The position numbers and the translations under genes are program-made. Under the pieces are notes generated by a model. The model was given only the letters and a program-made list of their open reading frames with translations, was not told where the DNA came from and ran no database searches. This document shows, one piece after another, positions 51,302 through 59,845 of a stretch of 64,000 nucleotides of DNA; the stretch's first letter is position 1; each line of letters starts with the position of its first letter. Origin of the DNA: Mycobacterium cookii (lineage in GTDB: Bacteria; Actinomycetota; Actinomycetes; Mycobacteriales; Mycobacteriaceae); assembly GCF_010727945.1 (NCBI RefSeq), contig NZ_AP022569.1:806001-870000 (forward strand). Reading direction: 5' to 3'.

Positions 51302-52855
51302 GTGATTGACGTCGTGATCGCAGGGGCTGGCCCGGATGGGCTGATGGTGGCGTGCGAATTGGGACTCGCCGGGATCCGGCCGATCGTGCTGGATCCGGCA
51401 CCTGGCCCTAATCCGGCAGCGCGGGTGAACCGCATAGTGGGCCAAGCGGCGCGGATCCTTGATTACCGAGGTCTCTACAGCGCGCTAACCGGTGCGGATG
51501 CGCCGATACCCGTCCCGCATGCGAACTTCGCCGGCCTTTCCCTGGATCTCGCCGCGGTGCCGGCCTCCCAACTGTTCGCCATCCCTGTCCAACAATTCAG
51601 TCTCGTTCAGCTGCTTGCCGAGCGGGCGGGCAACTACGGGACGGACATTCGGTGGGGCCATGCCCTGACCGGTTTCGATCAACGCGACGACGGCATCACG
51701 GTCCATGTCGCCGGCCCCGACTGCAGCTACGATCTCACGACGCAATACCTGGTCGGCGCGGACGGCGGCACCAGCACAACACGCCACCTCGCCGGCATCG
51801 AGTTTCCCGGAATGTCGTCCTACGACCTGGTCATCCGGATCGGGTTCGACGTAGTGCCACCCGACGAGTGGATTGAACCGATCCCGCCGGATCCACGCGG
51901 ACCCGGCCACCTCCCGCCCCAGCAGTTCCACCGAACTGACCGCGGCGTCTTCGTTTACGGCGAGATGGGTAGCCGCGTGGCGATGATGACCTACGAGCTC
52001 GACAACGCTCCTCACGAACAACGCAACGACGGCACCGCCGGTGAGCCGCCCATGAGCCTGGCCGAATTGCAGGCCAGCGCAGAGCGTGTGCTTGGCACCG
52101 ATGTGCCGCTGCGGCCGGTATCTCGTGACGCACCCCTTGATCTACGGCGCGTCGCCGGCATCAACTCTCGGATTGCGTCCCACTATCAGGTCGGCAGGGT
52201 GTTCCTGGTCGGCGACGCCGCGCACGTCCATGCGCCGATCGGTGGACCGGGCCTCAACCTTGGTTTGCAGGACGGCGTGAACCTCGGCTGGAAGTTGGCG
52301 GCGGTGTCGAGTGGGCGGGTGGCACCCGCGTTGCTTGCCACCTATGAGGTCGAGCGGCGGCCCGCTGCCGAACGCCTCGTCATGCAGACCCGAGCACAAC
52401 TGGCACTTTTCCGTCCGGGCCCGGAAGTCACCGCGCTGCGCGATCTTTTCACCGAACTACTCAGCGATCCCAACAATGTCCTGCGGATCAGTGACCTGCT
52501 CTCCGGCGCGGACAACCACTACACGGCAGGCAACGGCGCCCATCCGTTCGTCGGACGGTGGGTGCCCGACTTCACCGTGGCGAGCGCCTCCGGGCGGCAA
52601 CGCGTCGCCGAGCTCGCCCGCGCCGGGCTACCGGTACTGGTCGATCTGACCGAGGACGGCGCGTTCGCAGCCGCGGTGACCGATACCGACGACCGGCTCA
52701 CGGTCGCGGTCGGACGGCCTGTCGACGCGGTGGGCGCCACGGCCGTGCTGGTGCGCCCCGACGGTTACGTGGCCTGGGCGTCGTCGCAGGCCCAGCCCGC
52801 GCGCGAGGACACACACCAGCTACGTGCCGTGCTCACCCAGTGGTTCGGCATCTGA
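51302..52855 (+). CDS. FAD-dependent aromatic hydroxylase (group A monooxygenase)
   Basis: The 517-residue enzyme has all three family motifs: GAGPDGLMVACELGLAG (FAD), LVGADGGTSTTR (DG motif) and VFLVGDAAHVHAPIGGPGLNLGLQD (GD motif). A thioredoxin-like C-terminal domain (about 400-517) is as in PheA/MhpA/polyketide hydroxylases such as RdmE-type. It would use NAD(P)H and O2 to hydroxylate a phenolic or polyketide ring. GTG at 51302 follows AGGTGAG; the frame upstream lacks a site. First gene of a four-gene plus-strand cluster. Confidence 0.92.
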   Translation: MIDVVIAGAGPDGLMVACELGLAGIRPIVLDPAPGPNPAARVNRIVGQAARILDYRGLYSALTGADAPIPVPHANFAGLSLDLAAVPASQLFAIPVQQFSLVQLLAERAGNYGTDIRWGHALTGFDQRDDGITVHVAGPDCSYDLTTQYLVGADGGTSTTRHLAGIEFPGMSSYDLVIRIGFDVVPPDEWIEPIPPDPRGPGHLPPQQFHRTDRGVFVYGEMGSRVAMMTYELDNAPHEQRNDGTAGEPPMSLAELQASAERVLGTDVPLRPVSRDAPLDLRRVAGINSRIASHYQVGRVFLVGDAAHVHAPIGGPGLNLGLQDGVNLGWKLAAVSSGRVAPALLATYEVERRPAAERLVMQTRAQLALFRPGPEVTALRDLFTELLSDPNNVLRISDLLSGADNHYTAGNGAHPFVGRWVPDFTVASASGRQRVAELARAGLPVLVDLTEDGAFAAAVTDTDDRLTVAVGRPVDAVGATAVLVRPDGYVAWASSQAQPAREDTHQLRAVLTQWFGI

Positions 52856-52878
52856 CCGCCCACCCAACAGGAGAAAGC

Positions 52879-53625
52879 ATGAGCGACCGTGTTGCCGTTG
52901 TCACCGGAGCCAGCCGCGGGATCGGTGCCGCAACCGCACTCGTCCTCGCACAGCAGGGTTTTCGGGTGGTAGTCAACTACCGGTCCAGCGCACCGGAAGC
53001 CGAGGAGGTCGTGCGGGCCGCGGCCGCGGCCGGCGGTGAGGCCGTCGCGATTCGCGCCGACGTCACCGCACCTGATGATGTGGCCGCAATGTTCGAGCAC
53101 ACCAATCGGCGCTGGGGCCGAGTCGACGTGCTCGTGCACAACGCCTTGATTCCTTACGATGTCACCTCGTTTGCCGATCTGAGCTGGGAGCAGCTCGGTG
53201 GCAAACTGGAGCGCGAGTTGCACGCCGCATTCCTGGTGACGAAAGCGGTTGTGCCGGGGATGATTTCCCGTAGTTATGGACGGCTGATTTTTCTCACCAC
53301 GGTGCTGTCCCGCCGACCGCGCGACGGCATGATCACGCTGGGTACCGCCAAGGCGGCGATGGACCAGTTCGTCCGGTACGTCGCGCTCGAGGTGGCGCCA
53401 CACGGCATCACCGCCAATCTCGTTTCACCGGCCACGGTGGCGACTGCGACGCCGGATGCGCTGCTCGAGGCCGGAGAGGTTCGTCGACTGGGCGCCACCA
53501 ACCCCATGGGGCGCCTGGTCCGTCCCGAGGAAGTGGCCAAGACGGTGGCTTTCCTGGCGAGTGAGGATTCCGGTTTCACCACCGGCCACTGCCTGGAGGT
53601 CAACGGCGGGTTGGCAATGGACTGA
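52879..53625 (+). CDS. SDR family protein lacking the canonical catalytic tyrosine
   Basis: The 248-residue SDR has VTGASRGIGAATA, NYRSS (NADP-type second strand) and VNGGLAMD at the end. The active site is unusual: HNAL replaces NNAG, Thr-Thr-Val replaces the Ser strand end (FLTTVLSRRP), and LGTAK replaces YxxxK, so the Tyr is Leu while the Lys remains. Reduction by the standard mechanism is therefore doubtful; it may bind ligand or use another residue. CAGGAG seven bases before ATG. Lies 23 bases after the hydroxylase. Confidence 0.88.
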   Translation: MSDRVAVVTGASRGIGAATALVLAQQGFRVVVNYRSSAPEAEEVVRAAAAAGGEAVAIRADVTAPDDVAAMFEHTNRRWGRVDVLVHNALIPYDVTSFADLSWEQLGGKLERELHAAFLVTKAVVPGMISRSYGRLIFLTTVLSRRPRDGMITLGTAKAAMDQFVRYVALEVAPHGITANLVSPATVATATPDALLEAGEVRRLGATNPMGRLVRPEEVAKTVAFLASEDSGFTTGHCLEVNGGLAMD

Positions 53626-53672
53626 AACAGCTTGCGGCGCAGAATAATTCTCTGATCGGAAAGGGTCAGCTG

Positions 53673-54569
53673 ATGGACACGATCGATCTTGCCTATGTCG
53701 GCCGTGGCCTGCATGAGGAGCTGGTCGCCTACGTCGCTGATCAGGAAGGCTACTTCGAGGCCGAGAAGGTCCACGTCGCCATCCGCGACGGGATTGGTTG
53801 GTCGGCGGAGCGGCTGCGCCGCGGTGCGGTGATCGGCCTGGGCCGCACGCTGTTATCCAGGCTGACCGATGGAATCGGTTGGACCGCGCTCAGCGTCAGC
53901 ACCGACCATCCGCTGTTCTGGTTTCTGGGTAACGCCGAGGTGCAGTCCATGGCGGACCTCCGCGGGCGACGCCTGGCTGTCCACGCCGCCCACAGCCCGC
54001 CAGGCGCGTTCGCCCGAATCGTGCTGCGCAAGCACGGCTTGGATCCCGACCGTGACGTCGAATGCGTCGAACGACATCCCGGTGACTACCAGATGGACCT
54101 ACGGCACCTTCGGGACGGCTCGATCGACGCCGCTTACGTCGGCAGCACGTTGTCGCCCGAACAAGTCGCCGACGAAGAGGGGTTCCACCTGCTGGCCTGG
54201 GTCGGCGACCACTTCCAAATTCCCACCGTGGGCGTAGTCGTGGACCCCGCGCACATTTCGCTGGACAGCCCCGCTCTGCAGGGCCTGGTGCGGGCGAACC
54301 AGCGCGCACTGGAATTACTTTTCGAAAATCGCAGTCGCGCAGTGGATTACGTCGCTGGATTTCTCGACCGACTCACTCGCGAGGAGGCGCAGCGGTACTA
54401 CGAACGCTACGTTGAGCCGTATTTTCTCCCCGGACGCGTGCTGGACCTCACCGCCGTGCAGCACGCAGTCGACACCGTCGCTGCCGAACTAGGCGTGGCG
54501 TCGGTGGCCGCCGACACGATTTATATGAACTCATCCGCGAAATACGAACGAGAAAGCCGAAACCCGTGA
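53673..54569 (+). CDS. Periplasmic-binding-fold protein without signal peptide (NMT1/SsuA-like)
   Basis: The 298-residue protein has the type-2 binding-protein fold of the NMT1/THI5/SsuA group: VADQEGYFEAEKVHV, GRTLLSRLTDG, SMADLRGRRLAVHAAHSPPG, DAAYVGSTLSPEQVADEEGF. It begins MDTIDLAYVGRGL with no signal peptide or lipobox, and no ABC permease or ATPase is nearby. Cytosolic enzymes with this fold exist (4,5-dihydroxyphthalate decarboxylase, THI5), so an enzymatic role is plausible. AAAGGG precedes the ATG; GTGA overlap with the reductase. Confidence 0.75.
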   Translation: MDTIDLAYVGRGLHEELVAYVADQEGYFEAEKVHVAIRDGIGWSAERLRRGAVIGLGRTLLSRLTDGIGWTALSVSTDHPLFWFLGNAEVQSMADLRGRRLAVHAAHSPPGAFARIVLRKHGLDPDRDVECVERHPGDYQMDLRHLRDGSIDAAYVGSTLSPEQVADEEGFHLLAWVGDHFQIPTVGVVVDPAHISLDSPALQGLVRANQRALELLFENRSRAVDYVAGFLDRLTREEAQRYYERYVEPYFLPGRVLDLTAVQHAVDTVAAELGVASVAADTIYMNSSAKYERESRNP

Positions 54570-55510
54570 CACCGAACGAGGATCTAACGCAGCGCAGATT
54601 TCCCTTGAACAACGGCAGCGGTGCGATCCCCGCGCTCGGGTTCGGTACCTCGCTGTCCGACAACACCAAGACCCGACAGTCCGTCAAGACCGCCGTCGAG
54701 GTGGGATTCCGGCATCTCGACGCCGCCGAGCGATACCGCAACGAAGCGGACGTCGGCGTTGCACTCAAGGAGTTGTTTGCCGACGGCACTGTGCGTCGCG
54801 AGGACCTGTTCGTGACCACGAAGCTGTGGAACAACAACCACCGCCCCGAACGGGTCAAGCCCGCACTGCAGGCCAGCCTGGACCGACTCGGGCTCGATGC
54901 CGTCGATCTGTATCTCGTGCACACCCCGTTCGCATTCAAGCCCGGGGATGATCAAGATCCCCGCTATCCCGATGGGTCGGTCGTCTACGACGACGGGGTC
55001 ACCCTCGGCGAAACCTGGACGGCCATGGAAGCCTCTGTCGACGAAGGACTTTCACACGCCATCGGCCTCTCCGACATCGGCGTCGACCGCGCCCGGGACA
55101 TCGTCGAGGCCGCCCGGATCAAGCCGGCGGTCGTCGAGGTCGAGTCGCACCCATACCACCCGCAGTGGGAACTCCATGAGTTGTGCGCGACACATGGGAT
55201 CATCCTGCTGGCGTTCGCATCGCTGGGACATGCTCTGGAGCCGAGACTACTTGACGACCCCCTCATCGTCTCGATCGCTCAGCGACTTGAAAAGACCCCT
55301 GCCCAAGTACTTTTGGCCTGGGGGATTCAACGCGGCACCGCCGTTCTGACGGGATCTGTCACGCCGTCACGCATCCGGGAGAACTTCGATATCACCGCAC
55401 TTCCCGAAAGTGTCGTAGAGGAGATCAGCGAGCACGAAACTCGGATCCGATTCAATTCCGTTGCCGACGGAGGAGAACCAGGATTTGCCGAGGTGCCTTC
55501 AGACCGATGA
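54566..55510 (+). CDS. Aldo/keto reductase
   Basis: The 314-residue NADPH-dependent AKR has the catalytic tetrad: Asp and Tyr in LDAAERYRNEADVG, Lys in VTTKLWNN and His in YLVHTPF. It then shows GLSDIGVDRARDI and the cofactor segment LTGSVTPSRIRENFDI. It would reduce a carbonyl of the substrate handled by the neighbouring hydroxylase. GTG start overlapping the binding-fold gene. Last gene of the cluster, 17 bases from the convergent small gene. Confidence 0.92.
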   Translation: MTPNEDLTQRRFPLNNGSGAIPALGFGTSLSDNTKTRQSVKTAVEVGFRHLDAAERYRNEADVGVALKELFADGTVRREDLFVTTKLWNNNHRPERVKPALQASLDRLGLDAVDLYLVHTPFAFKPGDDQDPRYPDGSVVYDDGVTLGETWTAMEASVDEGLSHAIGLSDIGVDRARDIVEAARIKPAVVEVESHPYHPQWELHELCATHGIILLAFASLGHALEPRLLDDPLIVSIAQRLEKTPAQVLLAWGIQRGTAVLTGSVTPSRIRENFDITALPESVVEEISEHETRIRFNSVADGGEPGFAEVPSDR

Positions 55511-55527
55511 CCGCCACCGGCCGATAG

Positions 55528-55749
55528 TCACGCCCCCTGACCGTCGTCGGCCAGATAGACGACGCTGTACCACCGCAGGTCGGGCCGGTTGCCCGCGTCG
55601 TCACCATCCACCGCCGTCGCGCGTTCCAAGCGAACATCGGTCAGCTGCGGATTCTGCAGGCGGAGAAAGCCTTCGAGCTCGGCGTCCCGCGCAGCGCCAG
55701 TGAGCGTCGCCTCCGCCGGCGCCCGACCCTCGTACCTCGACCAACTCAC
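55528..55749 (-). CDS. Small hypothetical protein downstream of mmpL
   Basis: A 73-residue acidic protein beginning MSWSRYEGRAPAEATLTG, with an alternating beta pattern in RWYSVVYLADDG. I do not recognise a family. It lies 28 bases after the mmpL stop on the same strand, so it may be cotranscribed. The GTG start has only a weak ribosome site. Codon use resembles its neighbours, which is the main support for it being real. Confidence 0.5.
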   Translation of the reverse strand: MSWSRYEGRAPAEATLTGAARDAELEGFLRLQNPQLTDVRLERATAVDGDDAGNRPDLRWYSVVYLADDGQGA

Positions 55750-55777
55750 CGCTACATCTTGCCCTGAGGCGCAAGGA

Positions 55778-58642
55778 CTAGTTCTGCACCGGCACCGGTT
55801 CGGTGACCGGTTCCCGCTCTCGACGCGGCCTGCGGGGCACGATTGTCGGCCACCAGAACCACGGCCCCAAGATGGCGAGGATGGACGGGACGACGAACGA
55901 ACGCACGATCAGCGTGTCGAGCAGCAGGCCGATGCACACCGTTGAACCCATCTGACCGATGGTCCGGAGACCACTGGTGAGCATGGCCAGCATGGTGAAC
56001 GCGAACACCAGACCGGCCGATGTCACCACGCCGCCCGTGCTGCCGAGTGCGCGGATCAGACCGGTGTGTATTCCACCGTGAAGTTCTTCCTTGACCCGGT
56101 TGATCAGCAGCAGGTTGTAGTCCGATCCGACCGCCACCAGGATGATGAACGTCAGCGGCAATATCAGCCAGTGCAGCGGCAGCCCGATCAGGTGCTGCCA
56201 GAGCAGGATCGACAACCCGAACGCGCCGGCATAGGAGAACGCGACGGTGGCGGGAATCACCAAGGCCGCCACCAGACTTCGCGTGATGAACATCATGATC
56301 AAAAAGATCAGCACGAAGGCGGCGATCGCAGCGATCAGCAGATCCGATGCGGCAAATCCCTTGATGTCCTTATCGGTGGCTCCCGAACCGCCGATGTACA
56401 CCCGGGCGCCCGCCAGCGAGGTCTCCTTCAGAATCGTCTTGATGGCCTCGGGGAACATTTCGACATGCTCGACCCCTTCGGGGCCCATTGCGTCACCCTC
56501 GTGGGTCACGATGAAGCGGGCTGCCTTGCCGTCCGGCGACATCATCAGTTTCTCGCCGGTTTTGACGTCTGCATTGTCGAAACCCTCGTGCGGTATATAG
56601 AAGAAGTCATCGCTGCGGGACTTGTCCCAGTCGTTTCCGACGTTGATCGAGTCATCGAATGTCTGCTCGGTCGCGAGGGATTGAAGGTCGGCAGAACCGT
56701 ACGAGTTGACTAACTTCGTCCTCAAAGCCTCGGTGTCGTCAGCCGTGGCCTTCAGCTCGGCAATGATCTTGGGAAAGGTCTCGTCCACCACCGCGAGAGA
56801 AATCCTGGCGTACTTGATGTCTTCGGCCAGATGGTCGATCTGATCAATGGTCGCGAACACCGATCTGAACGTCCAGCAGATGGGAATGTCGAAACAGTGC
56901 TTCTCCCAGAAGAAATAGCTTTTGATCGGACGGAAGAAATCGTCGAGATTCGAGACATCGTCGTTGATCTCGTTGCTGACATGCTCCAGATCCTCGATGG
57001 TGAGCACCGTCTTGTGCAGTTCATCGGAGACCCGTTGGAAAAAGGTGATCTCTTTGCGTAGCACGGCAACCGAGTCCGCTTGGATCTGTGCCTGCTGATC
57101 CGTGTTCATGTTCTGCTCCCGGTTGAACGGCAGTTGTTGACCGTTGCCGCTGCCCTGAGTAGTGAACAAATAGGGAATGCTGGCGTGTTCGAGCGGCCGG
57201 CCCAAGGGTCTGGTCATTCCTTGCACCATCGCCACACCATGCAGGCGGATCAGCGCTCGAGCGACCCGGTCCAGCGAGATGAAGTCGGCCGAGTTGCGCA
57301 TATCGTGATCGGTTTCCACCATCAGCATTTCGGAGAACAATTTGCTCTTGGGGAAATGTCGATCAGCGGCTTGGAAACCCAGATTCGACTTCGAATTGTG
57401 CGGTTGGTACTGCCGGTCGTCGTAATTCTGCCGGTAGGTCGGCACGAAGACCGCCCCGAGCATGACGATGGCCGAACTGGCGACCAGGATCGGCACCGGC
57501 CAGCGCACCACGCTCGCGCCGATCCGCCGATACACGTGCGCCTTGGCGGCCTGTCGCGGATCGAACATCCCGAACAGGCTGCCGACCGTCAACATCGCCG
57601 GACCGAGCGTCAACGCAGCAGCGATGGTGAACAGCATGGTGATCGCGACAGCGGGACCCATGGTGTGGAAGTAATTCAAGCGCGCAAACGTCAGGCAGTA
57701 ACACGCGCCGGCGATGGTCAGGCCCGAACCGAGGATGATCGGCGTGACGTTCTTGTAGGCGATGTAGAAGCTGTCTTCTCGGCTCTCTCCGGCTTGCCGA
57801 GCTTCGTGATAGCGCCCCATCAGGAAGATGCCGTAGTCCGTCCCGGCTCCCAAGGTCAGTGCGATGACGATGTTTACTGCGAACGAGGACAACTCGAGCA
57901 ATCCGTGATGCCCGAGGAATGAGATGAGCCCCTTGGCGAACAGCATTTCGATGAGGACGCCAAGCAAAACGGGTAGCAACGTGGGTGGTGAGCGGTAGAC
58001 GAACATCAACATCACCAGGATGAGGATGATCGTGATGATCGTGACGTTGTTCAAGCTCGAGTTGGCGATGCTCAACGTGTCCGAGGCCAGTGGCGCCGCG
58101 CCGCTCACAAAAGCCTTCAGTCCCGGCGGTGGTGGGTCCTTGGCGATTATGTCGCGGACCGCATTCACCGAGTCATTGGCCTGCATCTGGCCGATATCGC
58201 CGGCCAGCCGCAGCAGCGTGTAGGTGCATTTGCCGTCCACGCTTTGCGCGCCGGCCGCCGTGAACGGTTGGCCCCAGAGGTCCATCACGTACTGCACGTG
58301 CTTGGTGTCGCGCTGGAACCGCTTCATCAAATCGTCGTAGTAAGCGTGATCCTGGTCGCCGAGTTGCCGGTTTTGCGCCTCGAACACCACCATGGTCAGG
58401 TTCGTCGAATTCGATTCGTGAAACTTTTCGCCGATGTGCAGCAGCGCCCGCTGCGACGGCGCATAGTGCGGGACCATCGGGCCGGCGAGTTCTTCTGCGA
58501 CGTCCTCCACCTTGGGCGTGAACGCAGTCATCGTGACCGCAGAAAAACCCCAGAAGAAGATGAGTGGTAATGCGAATCTACGCACCATCCTGGCCAGGAA
58601 CGGGCGTTTGACCTGTGGCTCATCCAGTCGGTGTTCGCTCAC
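55778..58642 (-). CDS. mmpL: MmpL-family RND lipid transporter
   Basis: The 954-residue transporter has twelve predicted membrane helices in two halves, each after a large periplasmic porter loop. The proton-relay Asp-Tyr pairs are visible in LGAGTDYGIFLMGRYHEAR and VAVGSDYNLLLINRVKEE. The insert with SYFFWEKHCFDIPICW in the second half is typical of MmpL proteins such as MmpL4/5. It moves lipids or siderophores across the inner membrane by proton motive force. The GTG start overlaps the mmpS stop (GTGA). A palindrome upstream of mmpS suggests regulation of both. Confidence 0.95.
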   Translation of the reverse strand: MSEHRLDEPQVKRPFLARMVRRFALPLIFFWGFSAVTMTAFTPKVEDVAEELAGPMVPHYAPSQRALLHIGEKFHESNSTNLTMVVFEAQNRQLGDQDHAYYDDLMKRFQRDTKHVQYVMDLWGQPFTAAGAQSVDGKCTYTLLRLAGDIGQMQANDSVNAVRDIIAKDPPPPGLKAFVSGAAPLASDTLSIANSSLNNVTIITIILILVMLMFVYRSPPTLLPVLLGVLIEMLFAKGLISFLGHHGLLELSSFAVNIVIALTLGAGTDYGIFLMGRYHEARQAGESREDSFYIAYKNVTPIILGSGLTIAGACYCLTFARLNYFHTMGPAVAITMLFTIAAALTLGPAMLTVGSLFGMFDPRQAAKAHVYRRIGASVVRWPVPILVASSAIVMLGAVFVPTYRQNYDDRQYQPHNSKSNLGFQAADRHFPKSKLFSEMLMVETDHDMRNSADFISLDRVARALIRLHGVAMVQGMTRPLGRPLEHASIPYLFTTQGSGNGQQLPFNREQNMNTDQQAQIQADSVAVLRKEITFFQRVSDELHKTVLTIEDLEHVSNEINDDVSNLDDFFRPIKSYFFWEKHCFDIPICWTFRSVFATIDQIDHLAEDIKYARISLAVVDETFPKIIAELKATADDTEALRTKLVNSYGSADLQSLATEQTFDDSINVGNDWDKSRSDDFFYIPHEGFDNADVKTGEKLMMSPDGKAARFIVTHEGDAMGPEGVEHVEMFPEAIKTILKETSLAGARVYIGGSGATDKDIKGFAASDLLIAAIAAFVLIFLIMMFITRSLVAALVIPATVAFSYAGAFGLSILLWQHLIGLPLHWLILPLTFIILVAVGSDYNLLLINRVKEELHGGIHTGLIRALGSTGGVVTSAGLVFAFTMLAMLTSGLRTIGQMGSTVCIGLLLDTLIVRSFVVPSILAILGPWFWWPTIVPRRPRREREPVTEPVPVQN

Positions 58643-59106
58643 GCGGACTTCACCCTGCACTCGACGTCAGCGTCCGGATGATTATCCGAGGCCTCGGGGA
58701 CGCCTGACTCCGGAGGTGGCGGCATGCCATCCACCAGCATGCGGCAGCGCAGCGGACCGCCGTGGACATGCACTGAAATGGCGCCGGATGCCACCGTCAG
58801 CGTGGTGGTCTCGTCGTGGGTCCAGGGCTCGTTCGTGAAGGTGACATCGACCGGATGCGGATGCCCTTCGATGTCGACGTAGACGATCTTCCCCGCCTTC
58901 CCGACGGGGCCGTACACCTCGTACGTCAGCTTCTTGATATTGAATTGCTCCGGCGCCTGGGGCCCGTTGACGGTGATAACCGGCTCCGGCTCGGAGAATT
59001 GGTGCACCTTGTACATGCACACCAGGCCGACGCTTACGACAATCACCGCGACCAGCGGCATCCAGAACCTTGACAGGACCGCCCGCCCGCTTGGACGCGG
59101 GCTCAC
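58639..59106 (-). CDS. mmpS: MmpS-family membrane accessory protein
   Basis: The 155-residue protein has a short cytosolic N-terminus, one membrane helix (FWMPLVAVIVVSVGLVCMY, about 14-32) and a periplasmic beta-sandwich: KLTYEVYGPVGKAGKIVYVD, then PWTHDETTTLTVASGAIS, with a Cys pair (LRCRM and VECRV). This is the standard MmpS adaptor made with its MmpL. GTG at 59106 follows GAGAGG; an earlier GTG at 59136 is possible. The acidic tail after PPPPESG is longer than usual. Confidence 0.93.
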   Translation of the reverse strand: MSPRPSGRAVLSRFWMPLVAVIVVSVGLVCMYKVHQFSEPEPVITVNGPQAPEQFNIKKLTYEVYGPVGKAGKIVYVDIEGHPHPVDVTFTNEPWTHDETTTLTVASGAISVHVHGGPLRCRMLVDGMPPPPESGVPEASDNHPDADVECRVKSA

Positions 59107-59167
59107 TCGCTCACCTCTCGGAACACGTTTCCCCACACCTCGTGCTCTTGACCAAACTCTGTCGTCG

Positions 59168-59202
59168 ACGAGCGCATATCAACCTGGTTGATATGCGCTC
59201 GT
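59168..59202. promoter_or_regulatory. Perfect 35-bp palindrome upstream of mmpS-mmpL, probable TetR-type operator
   Basis: Arms ACGAGCGCATATCAACC (59168-59184) and GGTTGATATGCGCTCGT (59186-59202) are exact reverse complements around a single T. It lies 62 bases before the mmpS start. Such long perfect dyads are usual TetR-family targets; no T-run follows, so a terminator role is unlikely. No tetR gene is present in the window. Confidence 0.75.
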
Positions 59203-59292
59203 TATGACGTTACCAGTACAGAACGGGAACGACTACAACGTGCGGAACGTTATCACTTGCCCATGCACTCGGCAGCGCGGACAACTGGGGAC

Positions 59293-59727
59293 TCAGCCCA
59301 CCACTTCCGTCGTTCGCAAACGACCCTTGAGTCGCCTGGCGCGTAGCAGCTGAATGGCGAGGTTCGTCGAGGTGAGCATGGGAATCACCCCAATGAAATG
59401 CCGCTCGGACGGGGTGGCTCCCTGGAGGTATTCCAGACACGCGAAGACGTAGTAGGTCGACATCGCGAACAAGGTAAGCGGGATGCATAGGGCCATGGGA
59501 TTGCCGCGGATGGCGACAATACGCTGCGCGTACTCGAACTCTTCTCGCGTCATGGTTTCGCGCTTACGCAACTTCTTGATGACTCGCGGCGCTGCTCGGA
59601 TTTCCTCGCTGAACGGAAGCGTGGGTTCCGCCTCCAACCGCCGGGTGTAGAAGGTTCCGATCGACAACATCACAAATGTCACAGCCAAGGCGATCAACGC
59701 GAGCAGACCCCAGAAATACGTACTCAC
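59293..59727 (-). CDS. Small integral membrane protein, unknown function
   Basis: The 144-residue protein has an N-terminal helix (FWGLLALIALAVTFVMLSIG), a basic cytosolic loop (RVIKKLRKRETMTREEFEYA) and two further helices (PMALCIPLTLFAMSTYYVF and near HFIGVIPMLTSTNLAIQLL), ending in a basic tail. I do not recognise a family. GTG at 59727 is set by AAAGGAG seven bases upstream. Its stop is 91 bases before the mmpS palindrome; whether it is cotranscribed with mmpS is unclear. Confidence 0.65.
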   Translation of the reverse strand: MSTYFWGLLALIALAVTFVMLSIGTFYTRRLEAEPTLPFSEEIRAAPRVIKKLRKRETMTREEFEYAQRIVAIRGNPMALCIPLTLFAMSTYYVFACLEYLQGATPSERHFIGVIPMLTSTNLAIQLLRARRLKGRLRTTEVVG

Positions 59728-59845
59728 ATCCCACTCCTTTGCTCCGCCGTTCGAACCTACATCCGGATCGGGCCGTTCGCCGAGTCGACTGCAAGACTGA
59801 AGCACGCTGGCGAGCACTACCCGGGTCTGGCCGGAACGGAGAACC

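Noticed and set aside
59168..59202. 35-bp palindrome as a transcription terminator for the upstream membrane-protein gene
   Set aside because: There is no U-tract on either side, and its position 62 bases before mmpS fits an operator better.
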